A stretch of 64,000 bases of DNA from Mesorhizobium sp. M8A.F.Ca.ET.218.01.1.1 (GTDB lineage Bacteria > Pseudomonadota > Alphaproteobacteria > Rhizobiales > Rhizobiaceae). The stretch lies in assembly GCF_004791165.1 (NCBI RefSeq), contig NZ_SRUZ01000009.1, positions 150,873-214,872 on the forward strand. The letters are read 5' to 3'. The notes beneath the pieces are model-generated. The model saw nothing but the letters and a program-made list of their open reading frames with translations. It had not been told where the DNA came from and made no database searches. Positions 16,536-25,034 of the stretch are shown piece after piece. Every line of letters begins with the position of its first letter. The first letter of the stretch is position 1. Made by a program: the position numbers and the translations under genes.

Positions 16536-18983
16536 TCACATACGTGTCCGTTCGCCAGTCGGATCGTAGAATGGAGCCAATTGAGCCACGGCAGGAAATT
16601 TCGCACCTGCCACCTCGATCTCGAAGCTTCCCTGTTTCAGCCAATCAGCAGAAGCACCGCCGGGGGCGAATACGTAACCCATGCCGAGCGATCGGTCGAT
16701 GCGAAAGCCCCAGCCACCAGAGGTGATGGTGCCCACCCGATCGCCGTTGCGCCAGATGATCTCGTTGCCGATCAGGATCGGTGCGTCGTCGCCTTCCAAG
16801 GCGAACTGAACGAGCCGAGATTCTGGGGGGCGCCCCCGCTGCGCCTCGACCCTTTCCCGGCCGATAAAGTCGCCCACCTTGTGCCAGCCCACCGCGAAGC
16901 CGAGACCGGCCTCAACCGGTGTTTCGTCGGCAGTGATGTCCAAGCCCATCAGGCGATATCCGCGCTCCAGGCGACACGCCGCTACCGCATAGAGTCCAGC
17001 ATAGCGCAATCCGAAGCCGGCACCTGCTCCAACGATCAGGTCGTGGAGATAGCCACACATCTCGGTAGGCACCAGGATTTCATACCCGAGTTCACCTACA
17101 AAGGTCACGCGAGAAGCGCGAACTGTTACATGTCCCAGGTTGATTTCGTCGGAATACCCAAAATTGAGGGCATCGTTCGAAAGGTCAGAATCGCTCAGAC
17201 TCTGTAGCAACTGCCGGCTCTTGGGGCCCATTATAGCCAAGAGACCAAAAGAACTTGTGACATCCTGAACGACAGTCGCCGCGCCTTTCGGCAATTTAGC
17301 ATCCAACCACGCGAGATCGATCCTCTGATCGGCGAAACCAGAAATGACCAGGAAGCGATCCTCGGCCAATCTTGTGACCGTGAGATCCGCCTCGAACCCA
17401 CCCTTCTCGTTCAACCAAGCTGTGTAAACCACTTTTCCGACCGGTGCGTCGATTTCGTTTGCGCAGAGCCTGTTGAGATCGCGGAGTGCATCCGGACCGG
17501 AGATGACGAATTTGGCATAGGCCGATTGGTCAATCAGCGCGACATTGTCGCGGACAGCCAGGCTTTCTTCGCGCGCAAACGGATACCAATCCTGCCGCCC
17601 CAATCTGTATCGGAACTCGCTGGAATCCTTGGGTGCGTACCAAAGCGGAATTTCCCAGCCGACGCGCTCACCAAAGTGCGCACCAGCCGCTTTCAGTTCA
17701 TGGTGCAGTGGCATCCGACGCACATCGCGAGCGCTCTTCATTTGCTTGCCGGGCCAAGGCATGTTTGACCAGATGCCAATCGACTCGGTCACTCGTTCGG
17801 CCATAAAGTGGCGATTGGCTTGGAATGGCATTGTGCGGGTAAGGGCGAACGCATGCATATCGACCGGGCTGTTGCCTGAGGCAACCCATTCCGCCACGAC
17901 TTTGCCCATGCCGCCTGATGACATAATGCCGCTGGAATTGAAGCCAGCTGATACAAATAATCCGCTGACCTCGGGGGCCGGCCCTATGAGATAGCGGCCG
18001 TCTGCGGTAAAACTCTCCGGCCCGACGAAAAGGGTCTGCACACCAGCGCTTTCTAGACGCGGCACGCGCTTTGTTGCCATGGCAAGTTCGTTTTCGTAGT
18101 GCTCGTAGTTCCCCGGCAGACTATCGAACTCGAATTCCTCCGGAATGCCGTGCGTGGCCCATGCCTTGCCACGCTCCTCGAAAATTCCGACAAGCAACTT
18201 GCCTGCGTCCTCCTTGTAGTAAGATCGTTCTTCCGAAATCACCAGAATGGGCGTTTTTGAGTCGAGCTGGGCGATCGGTTCCGTAACCATATAGAAGTGT
18301 TCGGCCGCGTGAAGCGGCACAGCCACGCCGACCTTGCGCGCCAGTTCCCTAGTCCACATGCCGCAGGCCAGAACAACCGTGTTCGCCTCGATCTGCCCGT
18401 CTTCAGTCTCGACGCCGACGATCCTATCGCCGCGTTTGAGGAGTCTAGTGACATTTGTATCCTCGAAGATGCTGACGCCACCTTGGCGAGCGCCCTTGGC
18501 CAGGGCCATGGTATAGTCCACAGGATTGACCTGACCATTTTCGGGAATATGAAGCGCCCCTAGGATGCCATCAATGTTCAGAAGCGGCCACGCCTCTTGA
18601 AGTTCTTCTGGCGTCACCATGGGGGCCAGAACGCCAATATATTGGGCATAGGAAGAGGAGCGCCTCAGGAGTTCCAGCCGATTTTCGTCGAGGGCGATCA
18701 TAAAGCCGCCATTCTGCTTGAATCCTGTGGACTGCCCGGTTTCTTCTTCGAGGCGGCGCAGAAGATCTATCGAATATTTCGCTAAATCAGCCATTGATCG
18801 CGACGGCCTCAGTCGACCGACAATGCCGGCCGCGTGCCACGTCGTTCCGGATGTCAGTTTCTTGCGCTCCAGCAAGACGACGTCACGTTTTCCGAACTTC
18901 GGCAGATGGTAGGCAATCGAGGTTCCGACGATTCCACCCCCGACAATTACGACATCGGCGCGTGCGGGAATTTGCTTGGACAC
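16536..18983 (-). CDS. Dimethylglycine/sarcosine-dehydrogenase-like FAD demethylase fused to a GcvT-type folate domain, module A
   Basis: An 815-residue two-domain flavoprotein. The N-terminal DAO domain has VVIVGGGIVGTSIAYHL (about residues 11-27) and SGTTWHAAG (about 45-53), whose His is the usual covalent FAD attachment site. The C-terminal half (about 430-800) is a GcvT/aminomethyltransferase domain that binds tetrahydrofolate (RLERGYRLMGLD, YETGLG-like region). The family removes N-methyl groups, reducing ETF and forming 5,10-methylene-THF. It is the first gene of module A and about 40-50% alike by eye to the paralogue at 40521-42995. The amine substrate is unknown. Confidence 0.88.
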   Translation of the reverse strand: MSKQIPARADVVIVGGGIVGTSIAYHLPKFGKRDVVLLERKKLTSGTTWHAAGIVGRLRPSRSMADLAKYSIDLLRRLEEETGQSTGFKQNGGFMIALDENRLELLRRSSSYAQYIGVLAPMVTPEELQEAWPLLNIDGILGALHIPENGQVNPVDYTMALAKGARQGGVSIFEDTNVTRLLKRGDRIVGVETEDGQIEANTVVLACGMWTRELARKVGVAVPLHAAEHFYMVTEPIAQLDSKTPILVISEERSYYKEDAGKLLVGIFEERGKAWATHGIPEEFEFDSLPGNYEHYENELAMATKRVPRLESAGVQTLFVGPESFTADGRYLIGPAPEVSGLFVSAGFNSSGIMSSGGMGKVVAEWVASGNSPVDMHAFALTRTMPFQANRHFMAERVTESIGIWSNMPWPGKQMKSARDVRRMPLHHELKAAGAHFGERVGWEIPLWYAPKDSSEFRYRLGRQDWYPFAREESLAVRDNVALIDQSAYAKFVISGPDALRDLNRLCANEIDAPVGKVVYTAWLNEKGGFEADLTVTRLAEDRFLVISGFADQRIDLAWLDAKLPKGAATVVQDVTSSFGLLAIMGPKSRQLLQSLSDSDLSNDALNFGYSDEINLGHVTVRASRVTFVGELGYEILVPTEMCGYLHDLIVGAGAGFGLRYAGLYAVAACRLERGYRLMGLDITADETPVEAGLGFAVGWHKVGDFIGRERVEAQRGRPPESRLVQFALEGDDAPILIGNEIIWRNGDRVGTITSGGWGFRIDRSLGMGYVFAPGGASADWLKQGSFEIEVAGAKFPAVAQLAPFYDPTGERTRM

Positions 18984-19571
18984 TGACTTTCTCCCCTCAA
19001 AAAGCGGCTTCCAAGCCGATCTGGATAAGCTCGAACAAGATGGAAAAGTGATCGCCTTCAGGCATCAGCCCTCCGCGTTTGTCTTGCCGCCTATCGGTCC
19101 ATACGCGACGCTTGTTCGATACGATCGTGAATCGTTGATTATATCGCAACGCCGTTTCATTACTATTTCCGGCGCAAACGCGAGTGTCAATGCCCGTCCA
19201 GCAGTGAAGGAGTCGATTGAAGGCTGGACCGTCGTGCAAAGCCGTTGACCCAGAGCGCCTCTGCACGGCCTCGGTTATCAGGCTCGTCAGCCTGCGGCCG
19301 GCGGTGACGTCCGATAGAACTCGGCGCAAGCGAAGTCAGACCAGCAATGCGATGTCGGTTCGGTGTTTACGCGAAGAATTGCAAAGCGCAGGATTGCCGA
19401 CGCCGAAACCGGCGAAGCAGGCCAAATCGGACGCACCGGTCCGGAGAAGTTTTTGGTGAGGCTCAGTTCTGGCCCTGTGACAGCGCGCCCGCGACCGACG
19501 CGGCACCGGCCTTCATGGGAAGGCTATCGGGCTGCTTTTTATGTCGTGAGCTGGCGTTCAAGTGGTCGCCC
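18984..19571. other. Intergenic region upstream of module A
   Basis: These 588 bp lie between the module A demethylase start and the IS5 element. The near part holds a candidate promoter (19138-19170). Short frames on both strands (for example 19217-19459 and 18997-19329) resemble no protein and lack ribosome-binding sites. I see no further feature. Confidence 0.5.
19138..19170 (-). promoter_or_regulatory. Candidate promoter and regulator site of module A
   Basis: On the minus strand a perfect TATAAT lies at 19143-19138, about 155 bp before the demethylase start. No good -35 is present. Instead the region 19154-19170 reads GTTTCATTACTATTTCC on the plus strand, which matches 13 of 17 positions of the module B motif GGTTCATTATTATCACC in the same orientation to its gene. 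Promoters lacking a -35 often need an activator. The match alone could be chance. Confidence 0.4.
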
Positions 19572-19573
19572 TA

Positions 19574-20432
19574 GGGCGTAGTGACGATTTAACTATCTGA
19601 GCCAGATAGCGATAGCCGCGAGTTTGACGAAGCCCATGAAGTTGACGAGCAGCTTGTCGTATCGGGTTGCGACGCGGCGGAATTGTTTGAGCTTGCTGAA
19701 GAAGCGCTCGATGATGTTGCGCTCCTTGTAGAGATCGGCGTCGTAAGGACGCTGATCTTTTCGGTTTCGCTTCGGTGGAATGACGACTGCTGCCTGCATC
19801 TCAACAATCTTGTCGATGAGATGGTTGGCGTCATAGCCTTTGTCGGCGATTGTGCATTCTGCTTGGAAGCCGTCGATGAGCTCATGCGCATAGGCGATGT
19901 CGTTGCGCTGCCCCGGGCTTGCGATCAGGCGAACCGGAAGCCCGAGTGCATCGCCTGCGGCGTGGATTTTGGTGCTCAGGCCGCCGCGAGACCGGCCCAG
20001 GCCCTGGGCATCCGCCCCCCTTTTGACCGGCGCGCACCAGCGGCGTGCTGATGCGCACGCACGATGGTCGAATCGATCATCAGCCATTCCAGATCGGCTT
20101 CGCGAGCAAGAACCATAAGCATCTCGTCGAGAACGCCCATTTCGATCCAGCGATAGTAGCGCCGCTTCACCGATCGATAGTCGCCGAGCCGCTCGGGTAG
20201 ATCACGCCAGCGCCCACCCGAGCGGGCCATCCACAACAGCGCATCCAGAAATCGCCGATTGTTCGTGCGCGGACCGCGCTTACCTTTCGTGCCGCCTGGC
20301 ACAAATCCCTTGATCCGTTCCCACTGATCGCCCCGAAGCGCATCGCAGTCCATCGCTGACCTCCAAAAGTCAGCCTTGAATCTGATTTGCACCTCCGTGG
20401 GAATCCCAACCCGTTAATTCGTCACCACGGCC
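19574..20432. mobile_element. IS5-family insertion sequence, IS427 group, about 860 bp
   Basis: The ends form imperfect terminal inverted repeats: left 19572-19593 (TAGGGCGTAGTGACGATTTAAC) and right 20413-20434, which in reverse complement differs at 3 of 22 positions. Both ends abut CTAG, so a TA duplication at a CTAG target is likely, as in the IS427 group. It carries one transposase split over two frames. It sits 26 bp past the maiA stop and breaks no gene here. Exact ends are uncertain by a few bases. Confidence 0.82.
19593..20353 (-). CDS. IS5/IS427 transposase, two overlapping frames joined by a -1 frameshift
   Basis: Frame A (start ATG 20353, MDCDALRGDQW, running to 19976) has the N-terminal DUF4096-type region and the first DDE Asp in WLMIDSTIVRAHQH. 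Frame B (running to 19593) has TKIHAAGDALG, the second Asp in IADKGYDA and the Glu in ERNIIERFFSKLKQFRR. The frames meet at the run AAAAGGGGGG (20024-20015). A -1 slip there gives the expected KGG-ADAQGLGRSRGG junction and a protein of about 252 residues. Slippage at such runs is a known control of IS transposases, so I treat this as intact rather than broken. Confidence 0.8.
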
Positions 20433-20458
20433 TAGGTGCACGGGGCGCACTTTCGCAA

Positions 20459-21094
20459 TCATGTCTTTACCGCTTCCGGATGGGCCGCGCGAAAGGCTGG
20501 CAGTTCCGCACAAGTGGAATCGATGGCCCGAATGCGGGGCATGTCCTTGAGATCGACACCCCATCGCTCAGCATTGTAGACCTGCGGCACAAGGCAGAAA
20601 TCTGCCATAGTCGGGCTGTCTCCATGACAGAATCTGCCAGTTGACGGATGCGTGAGCAGGGTTTCAAACGCGCGAAGCCCCTCCCCGATAAACTTACGCA
20701 TCCAAGCAGTGCGGACTGCGTCGCCGCCTCCAGTGAGTTCCACGACATGGGCGCAGACGCCCATGTTACACACAGGATGAATATCCATGGCGATCGCGTG
20801 GGAGAGAGCCCTAACGCGCTGGCGGCCGGGCGAATCTTTCGGCAGCAATGTGGCCTCGCGGGTTTCGCAGAGATATTCGATGATCGACAGCGACTGGGTC
20901 AGCACCACGCCGTCGATGTCGAGCACGGGTACGAGACCTTGCGGATTGCGTGCCAGATGGTCCCGCGATTTATGGGTCTTGTCCAGGAGGTTTACGGGGA
21001 CTGCTCGATAAGCGAGGCCGATGTTGTTGAGCGCGATGCGCACACGGTAGCTCGCAGACGAGCGCCAGTAATCATAGAGAACGATCTCGCTCAC
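20459..21094 (-). CDS. maiA: Maleylacetoacetate isomerase (zeta-class glutathione S-transferase)
   Basis: A 211-residue cytosolic GST-fold enzyme. The N-terminal thioredoxin-like domain has YWRSSASYRVRIALN (about residues 9-23), the glutathione-binding SSxSxR signature of zeta GSTs; NPQGLVPVL and the LTQSLSIIEYL segment follow. The helical domain has GDSPTMADFCLVPQVYNAERW. It isomerises maleylacetoacetate to fumarylacetoacetate, the step between HmgA and the FAH-family hydrolase, both in the same operon. The start overlaps the DUF2783 stop by 4 bp. It is the last gene of the operon, with an IS5 element just beyond. Confidence 0.92.
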   Translation of the reverse strand: MSEIVLYDYWRSSASYRVRIALNNIGLAYRAVPVNLLDKTHKSRDHLARNPQGLVPVLDIDGVVLTQSLSIIEYLCETREATLLPKDSPGRQRVRALSHAIAMDIHPVCNMGVCAHVVELTGGGDAVRTAWMRKFIGEGLRAFETLLTHPSTGRFCHGDSPTMADFCLVPQVYNAERWGVDLKDMPRIRAIDSTCAELPAFRAAHPEAVKT

Positions 21095-21294
21095 GTCGGT
21101 TTGCCGCAGTGTAACGCGGTTTTGAGCGCTTCACTCAGCACCATTCGGTTACCGATATGGTTGGCGAGCAGCAGGATAAGACGGGCGTTCAAAGCATCGC
21201 TTTCAGCCTTGCTCAACCCCTCATGAGCGTCGAGCAGTTCCGCATAGAAATCATCGGGTCGAGCTATGTTGGGCATGGTTGTCAGTGCCGTCAT
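21091..21294 (-). CDS. DUF2783 small protein of the homogentisate operon
   Basis: A 67-residue protein beginning MTALTTMPNIARPDDFY. It is mostly helical, with the conserved stretch LSKAESDALNARLILLLANHIG. It matches DUF2783 proteins found in rhizobial aromatic-degradation operons; the function is unknown. ATG 21294 was chosen because it overlaps the monooxygenase stop by 4 bp (ATGA), and the stop overlaps maiA by 4 bp. The longer frame to 21420 would run into the monooxygenase. Translational coupling on both sides suggests it is needed in step with the enzymes. Confidence 0.85.
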   Translation of the reverse strand: MTALTTMPNIARPDDFYAELLDAHEGLSKAESDALNARLILLLANHIGNRMVLSEALKTALHCGKPT

Positions 21295-22964
21295 CGCAAT
21301 CTCCCGATGGCTTTCAGCAACGCCCTCCGCACCGCTGTCTCGTCGAATGCGTGCCAGCGGGCAGCGACGTGCTGATCTGGACGAAGCAGGTAAACGGCGC
21401 TCGTGGCGGTCCCGAGCCAACGTGCGCGAAAAGCCTCGGTGTCGTCGCCGGTCGCGGCCACGACGACGCGTTCGATCGGAATGCCGTCGATGTCCAGCAT
21501 CTCAGGCGCCCCGGCATTGATGGTAAGAAGCTGGAAGCCGCCACCAAGGTGGTCGAGTAGCCAGCCTCCGCCCACAGGCGCATCCACAGCCGGCGAACCT
21601 GGCCGGGTTTGCATCGGCAAACCGTCACAATCGGGCCCGTTCAGCGGAGAGCCCTCATAGGTCGATGGAACCGAAAGGCGGCCTGAGTTGACCATGGGGC
21701 GCGTGGCTGGAAGGTGCTCTGAAAGATCGAGCACGGCGTCGCGGAAGAGGCGGCTGGTCTCGGACTTCGGCGTGATGAAGTCTGTCGAGCGCGACGAATT
21801 GAGGATGTTTTCATCAGCTGCCTGCACCCGCTCGGCGTCATAGCTGTCCAGCAGGCTCGCAGGCGCTTTGCCGTCGATCACCAGCTTGAGCTTCCAGGCA
21901 AGATTGTCAGTGTCTTGCAGGCCCGAATTGGCGCCGCGGGCGCCGAAGGGCGAGACCTGATGCGCGCTATCGCCGGCAAAGATCACCGGACCATGGCGGA
22001 ATTTTTCCATGCGCCGGCATTGGAACGTGTAGATCGAGACCCAGTCGAGTTCGAACTGCGCGTGCTCGCCGAGAAACGCCTTTAAGCGCGGGACCACCTT
22101 TGCCGGCGTCGATTCCGCTTGCTTGTCGATGTTCCAGCCAAGCTGCAGGTCGACCCGCCAGACATTGTCAGGCTGCTTGTGCAAAAGCGCGGACTGGCCG
22201 CGGTTGAAGGGCGGATCAAACCAGAAGCGGCGCTCAACCGGAAAAGCAGGACTGTCTTCCATAACGATGTCGGCGATGAGGAAGTTGTCCTCGAAGATCC
22301 TGCCGATGAAATCGAGGCCGAGTGCCTTACGCACGGGGGAACCTGCGCCATCGCAGGCGATCAACCAGTCGGCGATCAGATCATACGGGCCATCCGGCGT
22401 ATCGACGGAGACACGGACACCGTTTCCGGTATCATTGACGCCTGTCACGCGATTCTTGCCGCGCAGTTCGATCGGTCGCCCTTCCGCCTCCAGCGTGCAG
22501 GCACGGTCAACCAGATACTGCTCGAGGTAGTATTGTTGGAGATTGATGAAAGCCGGCTGTTTGTGACCACCTTCGGGTAACAGGTTGAATTCGAAGACCT
22601 GTCGTTCATCGAAATACACCTTGCCGACGCTCCACTGCACGCCCTTCTCCACCATCGGAGCCGCGCAGCCGAGCCTATCCAGGATTTCCAGCGAGCGCTT
22701 GGCAAAGCAGATGGCACGCGAACCGAAGCTCACCTTGTCATTCTCGTCGAGTACAACGACGGCAATGCCCTGACTGGCCAGGTCGATCGCCAAAGCAAGG
22801 CCCACAGGCCCCGCCCCGACGATGGCGACAGGGCGGCGCACGGGTCTCTCGGCGTCCTGGTCAGACGATCGCCGGTAGGGATAGAGCGGTGTTTCGAAGA
22901 TCTTGGTGATGTGTGCCTCCCAATCGAACCTTTCGACAGCATTTATCGCTGCAGGGCGTCCCAC
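21291..22964 (-). CDS. FAD-dependent aromatic monooxygenase (MhpA-like) of the homogentisate operon
   Basis: A flavoprotein hydroxylase of about 557 residues: FDWEAHITKIFETPLYPYRR leader, FAD motif AIVGAGPVGLALAIDL (about 45-60 of this model), and second motif FAGDSAHQVSPFGARGANSG (about 330). A thioredoxin-like C-terminal extension is present. It probably hydroxylates a phenylacetate-type acid to homogentisate or a related diol, inferred from context. The start is a problem: no in-frame ATG exists between the MBL stop and the conserved FDWEAH. The nearest in-frame start is GTG 22964, overlapping the MBL gene by 22 bp. An out-of-frame ATG at 22942 directly follows the MBL stop, so a 1-nt frameshift near 22930 is possible. 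Confidence 0.82.
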   Translation of the reverse strand: MGRPAAINAVERFDWEAHITKIFETPLYPYRRSSDQDAERPVRRPVAIVGAGPVGLALAIDLASQGIAVVVLDENDKVSFGSRAICFAKRSLEILDRLGCAAPMVEKGVQWSVGKVYFDERQVFEFNLLPEGGHKQPAFINLQQYYLEQYLVDRACTLEAEGRPIELRGKNRVTGVNDTGNGVRVSVDTPDGPYDLIADWLIACDGAGSPVRKALGLDFIGRIFEDNFLIADIVMEDSPAFPVERRFWFDPPFNRGQSALLHKQPDNVWRVDLQLGWNIDKQAESTPAKVVPRLKAFLGEHAQFELDWVSIYTFQCRRMEKFRHGPVIFAGDSAHQVSPFGARGANSGLQDTDNLAWKLKLVIDGKAPASLLDSYDAERVQAADENILNSSRSTDFITPKSETSRLFRDAVLDLSEHLPATRPMVNSGRLSVPSTYEGSPLNGPDCDGLPMQTRPGSPAVDAPVGGGWLLDHLGGGFQLLTINAGAPEMLDIDGIPIERVVVAATGDDTEAFRARWLGTATSAVYLLRPDQHVAARWHAFDETAVRRALLKAIGRLR

Positions 22965-23893
22965 ATCTGGCGGTCGCGTTCGGCGGTCCAGATCCGTGGA
23001 GTGTCGATGCCGAGCGCTTCGTCGTAGGCGCGTGCGACGTTGAATGGCAGGCAGTGTTCGTAGATCGCGTAGGCGGCAAATTTCGGGTCGCACTCGGCTC
23101 GGCAGGCGTCCCACGCTTCCTTCAGCGTGCCGCCGCCCTGGGCAACGCGGGCGATCGGTCGATAGGTCGAGCGCACGAAGTCGACAGTGTTGTCGAGAGC
23201 CTTTTTCACCAGCTCCTTGCTGGTCAGCGCGTCGCCGCGCCCCGGCGCGATCGCGTCGACGTCAAATGCACGGATCGCCTCGATCGTTGCCGGCCAGTCG
23301 CTGAAGTGACCATCGCCGCAGTAGCAAGCAGAGTGATATTCGATGATGTCACCGGTGAACATGACGTTCTGGTCGGGGACATAGGCTACGATGTCACCCG
23401 CGGTGTGAGCGCGACCAAGATGCATCAGGTCGACCCGGCGCTTGCCCATATAGACCGTCATGCGTTCCTTGAAGGTCATGGTTGGCCAGGTCAGGCCCGG
23501 AATGCTTTCGTGTCCCTGGAATAGGCGCGGGAAGCGCTGGAACTCCGAATCCCAATCTTCCTTGCCGCGCTCGGCGACCATGCCGCGCGCCTTTTCCGAC
23601 ATGAATATCTGCTCCGCATTGTAGGCGGAGGCACCGAGAACCCGGACAGCATGATAGTGCGAGAGCACGACATATTTGATCGGCTTGTCGGTGACGCGGC
23701 GGATATTCTCGACAACCTTGCCGGCGAGCCGTGGGGTGGCCTGCGCATCGACGATCATCACGGCGTCGTCGCCGATAATCACGCCGGTGTTCGGATCGCC
23801 CTCGGCCGTAAACGCCCAGAGGTCCTTACCGACTTCGGTGAAGGAAATCTTCTTTTCCGCAAGGTCGCCCTGCGAAGCAAATGCTTTTGCCAT
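22943..23893 (-). CDS. Metallo-beta-lactamase-fold hydrolase with an altered metal motif
   Basis: A 316-residue MBL-fold protein. The first metal motif reads SHYHAVRVLGAS (about residue 80): two His are present, but the Asp and His of HxHxDH are missing. The later ligands GRAHTAGD (about 163) and FTGDIIEYH (about 180) are present. Only one metal site seems complete. ATG 23893 follows AAGGAA at good spacing; a TTG at 23899 is less likely. It lies between the FAH-family gene and the FAD monooxygenase. Possible roles include hydrolysis of a thioester or lactone intermediate, but nothing in the sequence decides it. Confidence 0.82.
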   Translation of the reverse strand: MAKAFASQGDLAEKKISFTEVGKDLWAFTAEGDPNTGVIIGDDAVMIVDAQATPRLAGKVVENIRRVTDKPIKYVVLSHYHAVRVLGASAYNAEQIFMSEKARGMVAERGKEDWDSEFQRFPRLFQGHESIPGLTWPTMTFKERMTVYMGKRRVDLMHLGRAHTAGDIVAYVPDQNVMFTGDIIEYHSACYCGDGHFSDWPATIEAIRAFDVDAIAPGRGDALTSKELVKKALDNTVDFVRSTYRPIARVAQGGGTLKEAWDACRAECDPKFAAYAIYEHCLPFNVARAYDEALGIDTPRIWTAERDRQMWDALQR

Positions 23894-23952
23894 AGTCAAA
23901 ATTCCTTGTTTTTGCTCGTAGAGAGCTGGTGGAGGAAGGCGGTAACCTCGCC

Positions 23953-24969
23953 TCAGGTTTGAACTCGTTTCTGAACGCTCTGCTTGATCGCACCGAAGAT
24001 CGACTGTCCTGCCATGTCCTTCATCTCGATACGCACCGTGTCGCCAAACTTCATGAAGGGGGTTTTCGGGGCGCCACTCTGAATAGTCTCGATAGTGCGG
24101 ATCTCTGCGATGCAGGAATACCCCATGCCGCCCTCGGACACAGGCTTGCCGGGGCCGCCGTCCAGCTTGTTGGACACGGTCCCCGAGCCGATGATCGTTC
24201 CTGCGGCGAGCGGCCGGGTCTTGGCGGCATGGGCGATCAGTTGAGGAAAGTCGAAGGTCATGTCGATGCCCGCGTTGGCTTTGCCGAACGGTTCGCCATT
24301 CAAGGCAACAAGCAAGGGGAGGTGTAGTTTCCCATCCCTCCAGGCGCTCCCGAGTTCATCGAGCGTCACGGCTACTGGCGAGAAAGCGGACGAGGGTTTT
24401 GAGTGGAAAAAGCCGAAGCCCTTGGCCAACTCCGCGGGAATGAGACCACGCAAAGAGACGTCATTGACCAGCATTACAAGGCGGATGGCTTCACCGGCCT
24501 GATCGACGGACACGCCCATTGGGACGTCATCCACAATCACGGCCACCTCACCTTCCATGTCGATCCCGTAAGCTTCGTCGGCCATGACGATGGGATCGCG
24601 AGGGCCAAGAAAGCTGTCAGAGCCACCCTGATACATCAGAGGATCGCTCCAGAAGCTCTCCGGCATCTCGGCGTTGCGGGCCTTTCGCACCAACTCGACG
24701 TGATTGACGTAAGCCGAGCCGTCAGCCCATTGGTAAGCACGCGGAAGTGGCGAGCAGACGTCACCTTCATAAAACGGCGTAGAGGGTTGCGAACCTGCCT
24801 CGAGGCCTTCGGCGATCTCTCGAAGTCGGGGAGCAGCATTTCGCCAGTCATCGAGGGCTGCCTGAACAGTGCGCGCGATATGACCGACCTCGCAACAGCG
24901 GCTTAGATCCCTTGAGACGACGACAAGCCTTCCGTCCCTGGTTGTGTCTTTGATCGTTGCGAGTTTCAT
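23953..24969 (-). CDS. Fumarylacetoacetate hydrolase family protein
   Basis: A 338-residue FAH-fold enzyme. The metal-binding acidic pattern is visible in YGIDMEGEVAVIVDDVP (about residues 145-161), followed by DVSLRGLIPAE and the C-terminal GTIIGSGTVSN and GYSCIAEIR. In this operon it should split fumarylacetoacetate into fumarate and acetoacetate, completing homogentisate breakdown. ATG 24969 (MKLATIKD) is preferred over an upstream in-frame start at 25002, because the family begins with this MKLATxK sequence. It lies 65 bp after hmgA. Confidence 0.9.
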   Translation of the reverse strand: MKLATIKDTTRDGRLVVVSRDLSRCCEVGHIARTVQAALDDWRNAAPRLREIAEGLEAGSQPSTPFYEGDVCSPLPRAYQWADGSAYVNHVELVRKARNAEMPESFWSDPLMYQGGSDSFLGPRDPIVMADEAYGIDMEGEVAVIVDDVPMGVSVDQAGEAIRLVMLVNDVSLRGLIPAELAKGFGFFHSKPSSAFSPVAVTLDELGSAWRDGKLHLPLLVALNGEPFGKANAGIDMTFDFPQLIAHAAKTRPLAAGTIIGSGTVSNKLDGGPGKPVSEGGMGYSCIAEIRTIETIQSGAPKTPFMKFGDTVRIEMKDMAGQSIFGAIKQSVQKRVQT

Positions 24970-25034
24970 TCCGCCAAACCGTCCTTCTTCACCACGTGGC
25001 ATCAGGATTCATGAATTGATGCGTAGTTGAGGCA

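Noticed and set aside
19117-19124. ACGATCGT palindrome downstream of the module A promoter as an IclR operator
   Set aside because: Only eight bases pair and the flanks do not extend the symmetry.
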